Positions 41,551 through 44,736 of a stretch of 44,736 nt of DNA are shown here, one piece after another. How positions within the stretch are numbered: position 1 is the first letter of the stretch; each line of letters starts with the position of its first letter. Made by a program: the position numbers and the translations under genes. The notes beneath the pieces were generated by a model. The model was not told where the DNA came from. It made no database searches and saw only the letters and a program-made list of their open reading frames with translations. The stretch is from Parcubacteria group bacterium Athens0714_16 (lineage in GTDB: Bacteria; Patescibacteriota; Minisyncoccia; Phycocordibacterales; 21-14-all-36-13), in NCBI GenBank assembly GCA_007376805.1, contig VMGX01000002.1, positions 1 to 44,736 of the forward strand, written 5' to 3'.

Positions 41551-43330
41551 CAGCTGCTTCTTTTAAATCCTCCTTAAGGTATCCTATGTTTTCTCTGATA
41601 TCCTTCATTTTGATTTTTATGTCTGCTTTATTAACGTCTGTAAGTGCTACACCCGAAGGATCAGTGCCCGTTCGAAGTTGCTCCATGTAACCTTTCAAAT
41701 CTTTTATTTCACTTGCCAACTCTACTCTTATTCCCGACTCTTTTTCTATCATAGCACCCGCCTGCACATTTTTAGACATTTTTCCAAGCGGTGAGCTTGG
41801 ATCAACGGCATTTCCGCCAGCCCAAATTGGTTTTTGCAAAACTTCTTTTGCGTATCTTTCCTTTTGTGCTTCATTTATTCCAAACATCTCACCCATCTTC
41901 TTTCTTTCTTCTCTCGCAGTTTCTTTTACTGCTTCTTTAAATCCGCCCCCACCACCCGCCTTTCCAAATGAAATACCCTTAGCTAAACCGAGTGTCTTTT
42001 TACCAAGCTCTGTTCCTCTCACATCAAAGCTTGCTTTCTCTGTTCCTTTTAGTCCCCTCAATGCAAACCTTGCACCAAGTCCTTTTATTCCGCCCTTTGA
42101 TCCGGCTTCAGCCAACCCCTCTCCTGTCTTAGATAATATTGCAGAAGCTCCTCTGCCAGCAATCCCACGTCCTGCAATCGCTAATCCGCCAAGAGTCGCG
42201 GCACCAGCAGCACCAAGCGCCATTTTACCGACAGTACTTGCAAAACCAGCAACTTTTCCACCGAGTTCACCACTAAATTGTTTTGATAATTTTACAGCCG
42301 TTAAAATTAATCCAATGATAATTACGAAATTAAAATAATATGTAACATCCATGGCATCTTTTGTTCCCAATGTATTTCTGAACAAGCCATCACTACTTGT
42401 TATTTGTGCAATTATGTAAAAGAAAAATAAAAATACAGGAGCTACAAGTGTTTGATTTATTAATGTCGTCCACCACTTTTTTGATTGCTCTGCAAATTTT
42501 GGAGACAAACTCCCGATGAACCCTATCGGTGACAAAATTAATAAAATTATAAACGAAACGATTCGAACAACAAAAAGCATTGATGCTAAGAAGAATGCGT
42601 ATATTGTTACAGACATAAGAGTTGCTCTCACTGCAGCAGATATAAAATTTGTGTATCCAAACCCTGATGGCTCATATGATTCTGATATTTTAGACACCTT
42701 CATTACAAGAGCACCGAGCCCACCACTATTACCTTGTGTAACAATCGCATTTCTAAATGTTAATGCAACTATATTTCCCGCATCAATTATTAGTCCGGCG
42801 ATGTACATACTGAAATTTATAAGTATTATTGCCACCACCATATTTGCCAGAGTTTTCTTTGAGGCAGCACCATCCGTTCCAAGTATTGTGCTTATTGCTA
42901 TATAAAGGAGAATAAAAATAAAAACCATATTTACCAAGTCCCTAACGATAACCCACCCAATTTTTATTCCAGGAATTGTGCTTATGTTTGTCATGTCCAA
43001 AGAAAAAGTAATTGAATGGTCTAACAAATTTCCCATTACTGTAAGTATCCAAGAAAGAATCGGAATCCAGACAAATTCAACAAGCCAAGACAAAACTTCT
43101 GCTGCAATTTGGCCGATGGTTCCTGAAGTTAGATCAAGTACACCCATAACAATGTCTCCAAACCAACCGGCGTGTGCAACATTTGAAGGAATTAAAAATA
43201 GAAGAAATACGAACAAGCCATATTTGGCAAGTTTTAGAAGTATTTCCCTGTTAAATAATTTTGTCTTGGACAAAATTTCTGCTTTGCAGAATTTAACAGG
43301 GTGAATTTTATTTTGTAATAAGTTTTCCAT
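41528..43330 (-). CDS. VirB6/TrbL-like polytopic T4SS membrane protein
   Basis: Multiple TM segments (FVWIPILSWILTVMGNLL, WVIVRDLVNMVFIFILLYIAISTIL, AFFLASMLFVVRIVSFIILLILSPIGFIGS), Gly/Ala-rich C-terminus. Confidence 0.8.
   Translation of the reverse strand: MENLLQNKIHPVKFCKAEILSKTKLFNREILLKLAKYGLFVFLLFLIPSNVAHAGWFGDIVMGVLDLTSGTIGQIAAEVLSWLVEFVWIPILSWILTVMGNLLDHSITFSLDMTNISTIPGIKIGWVIVRDLVNMVFIFILLYIAISTILGTDGAASKKTLANMVVAIILINFSMYIAGLIIDAGNIVALTFRNAIVTQGNSGGLGALVMKVSKISESYEPSGFGYTNFISAAVRATLMSVTIYAFFLASMLFVVRIVSFIILLILSPIGFIGSLSPKFAEQSKKWWTTLINQTLVAPVFLFFFYIIAQITSSDGLFRNTLGTKDAMDVTYYFNFVIIIGLILTAVKLSKQFSGELGGKVAGFASTVGKMALGAAGAATLGGLAIAGRGIAGRGASAILSKTGEGLAEAGSKGGIKGLGARFALRGLKGTEKASFDVRGTELGKKTLGLAKGISFGKAGGGGGFKEAVKETAREERKKMGEMFGINEAQKERYAKEVLQKPIWAGGNAVDPSSPLGKMSKNVQAGAMIEKESGIRVELASEIKDLKGYMEQLRTGTDPSGVALTDVNKADIKIKMKDIRENIGYLKEDLKEAAGEAKKKD
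43246..43301. repeat. Palindromic element inside the N-terminal coding region of the VirB6-like gene
   Basis: CCCTGTTAAAT-aattttgtcttggacaaaatTTCTGCtttGCAGA-ATTTAACAGGG. Confidence 0.75.
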
Positions 43331-43411
43331 TATTTTTTCACAACCGTCTTGGGATTTAAAATATCCTAAGTTTCAAAAAACTTAAACGATTTGATAATTT
43401 AAGAATTTTGT

Positions 43412-44734
43412 CTACCTGCCCTGATTTCGCAAATAATCTTCGTATTCAGCATCTCTTTTTGCTTGTTCGAATCCTGCAATATATCCATCACGATAACCTT
43501 CGCGTTTCCCATTCTCGAATCCTGTTTTTATAGGATTTCCACTAGGACCAAGAACTCTTTTATTTAATGAATCGAGCGATGTGAGTAAATCTTCAAGTGT
43601 CCCCTGAGCTGGAGAATATGCAACTTTTCCATCAGTATATCCTTTCGGATAATAATAATCATAGGTAAATTTATAATCGGCTTCTGTTCCAGAGTAGTTG
43701 CTTCCTCCCTTGCACATTTTGAGTTGCATATCAACAAAGCCATTATCTGTTTCAAGACCAATTTTCTCAGCATTCGCTTCGGAGAGCTGTGCATCAGAAA
43801 TTCCAACAACCTTACTCGTTTCATTTAATTGTTCCAAGAAGAAGGTATAGTCAAACAAACCACCCGCTCCCAAATTGCTCGATAAATCTTCTAATGTTTT
43901 TACATTTTCAATCATTTTTTCTGCGAGCAGTATGTCTGAAATTATTTGTAACCTCTGTGTTTTTCTTTTGGCTATTTTTCCGTCCACGGAGCCATTTATT
44001 TCTTTTACTTCAGATGAGGTTGCTCCATATTTTTCTGTTAAACATTGAAGTAAGCCGTTGCCAATAGGATCATCAAACATTTTTGTTACTGCGGTACTAC
44101 CATAGTTTTTCTTTAAGTTTTCGAATATAGGACCTTCAAGTGCTATTCTTATTCTTGCTGGGGGTGTAGAGCTAAGTTTTTTCCATGCGCCATAATCTCT
44201 TTGGTCACCATCCTTGTCTTGAAAATTTTTGAGCACTCTTTCTGACTCAGGATCTCCTGGCGCCTGTGTGCATTCCAAAACGGTCCATCTTTCATATCCT
44301 ACATTTTGACCACTTTTTACACCCGTCTTGATTTGTGGGGTGTCTCTTCTTTCGCTTGCAGGGAAACACAATTTTGGTGGAACGGACAAACTTTCTATCG
44401 TATTATTCCCCCGGTAATTATCATCTATGTACGATCCCTGGTCTTTGGTCCGAAACATCTCGATCGGTAAGTAATAACGACTTCCTCTACCATCTATAAT
44501 TTCACTAACGTTCCAATCGTAGAGCAAGCCATTCCAGTCAACTTTTCTTTCAACATAGTTGGATGTCTTTATATCATAAAGTTTTTTATTTGTTAGGGTT
44601 GTTTTTGACCAATCTATCGTGCTTGTGGCAATTTTTTCACAAACAGAAGAACTCCAAAATCCGTCAGTTTCTGATATAACAGTATACCCCTTTATACCCA
44701 CGTCTCTTTGTTGTGAGGAACAAGAAGCACTCAC
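43412..44734 (-). CDS. Hypothetical T4SS-operon protein, probably 5'-truncated by the window edge
   Basis: Open frame to the window edge; the apparent start is a GTG at the edge; Cys-rich N-terminal part. Confidence 0.6.
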   Translation of the reverse strand: MSASCSSQQRDVGIKGYTVISETDGFWSSSVCEKIATSTIDWSKTTLTNKKLYDIKTSNYVERKVDWNGLLYDWNVSEIIDGRGSRYYLPIEMFRTKDQGSYIDDNYRGNNTIESLSVPPKLCFPASERRDTPQIKTGVKSGQNVGYERWTVLECTQAPGDPESERVLKNFQDKDGDQRDYGAWKKLSSTPPARIRIALEGPIFENLKKNYGSTAVTKMFDDPIGNGLLQCLTEKYGATSSEVKEINGSVDGKIAKRKTQRLQIISDILLAEKMIENVKTLEDLSSNLGAGGLFDYTFFLEQLNETSKVVGISDAQLSEANAEKIGLETDNGFVDMQLKMCKGGSNYSGTEADYKFTYDYYYPKGYTDGKVAYSPAQGTLEDLLTSLDSLNKRVLGPSGNPIKTGFENGKREGYRDGYIAGFEQAKRDAEYEDYLRNQGR

Positions 44735-44736
44735 GG

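Noticed and set aside
44660-44734. True start of the last minus-strand gene at the GTG near 44734
   Set aside because: The frame is open to the window edge and the first residues lack a signal peptide expected for the Cys-rich protein; most likely truncated.
1-44736. CRISPR array, integrase, canonical transposase, reverse transcriptase or toxin-antitoxin pair
   Set aside because: None seen by eye; the repeats present are inverted or dispersed, not regularly spaced, and no ORF carries the relevant catalytic motifs.
1-44736. UGA recoding (as in some CPR lineages)
   Set aside because: Core genes translate cleanly with the standard bacterial code and no in-frame UGA is needed to extend conserved domains.

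Overview
AT-rich, compact 44.7 kb window that looks like a Patescibacteria/CPR (Parcubacteria-like) chromosome. This assignment is inferred from gene content and style, not from a search. Recognisable content: a pilMNO-like locus, murF, ruvX, tRNA-Ser(UGA), an HNH nuclease, a type IV pilin-like protein, tRNA-Arg(GCG), a PIF1-like helicase, rpsT, ruvA, a murE-like ligase, a SpoU methyltransferase, tRNA-Lys(UUU), holA, polA, tsaE, pilB, ruvB, yebC, ruvC, tyrS and a class A PBP. An oriC-type region follows (dnaN-dnaA / rpmH-rnpA-yidC-jag), then a minus-strand T4SS-like operon (PrgI, split VirB4/TraC, VirB6/TrbL-like, pilin-like). The most interesting content is a set of small repeats that gene calls do not explain. 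(1) Two four-helix-bundle (23S-IVP/S23-like) ORFs in the T4SS operon are each bounded by ~32 bp inverted repeats. Their start codons lie inside the repeat, and ORF-less deletion derivatives of one occur elsewhere. (2) A family of ~120-175 bp elements with TCCCGT/TCCTGT ends has inserted with 4-bp duplications (TGAR/TTCA) at gene starts, so that the ATG is rebuilt. (3) A palindromic element sits in frame inside two protein genes. (4) A hairpin family starts at stop codons. (5) Three genes end in perfect palindromes centred on their own stop codon. (6) A repeat is linked to tRNA-Arg. (7) There is an unassigned structured RNA or inverted-repeat element upstream of ruvB. All calls were made by eye from the sequence and the supplied ORF track; no search was run.
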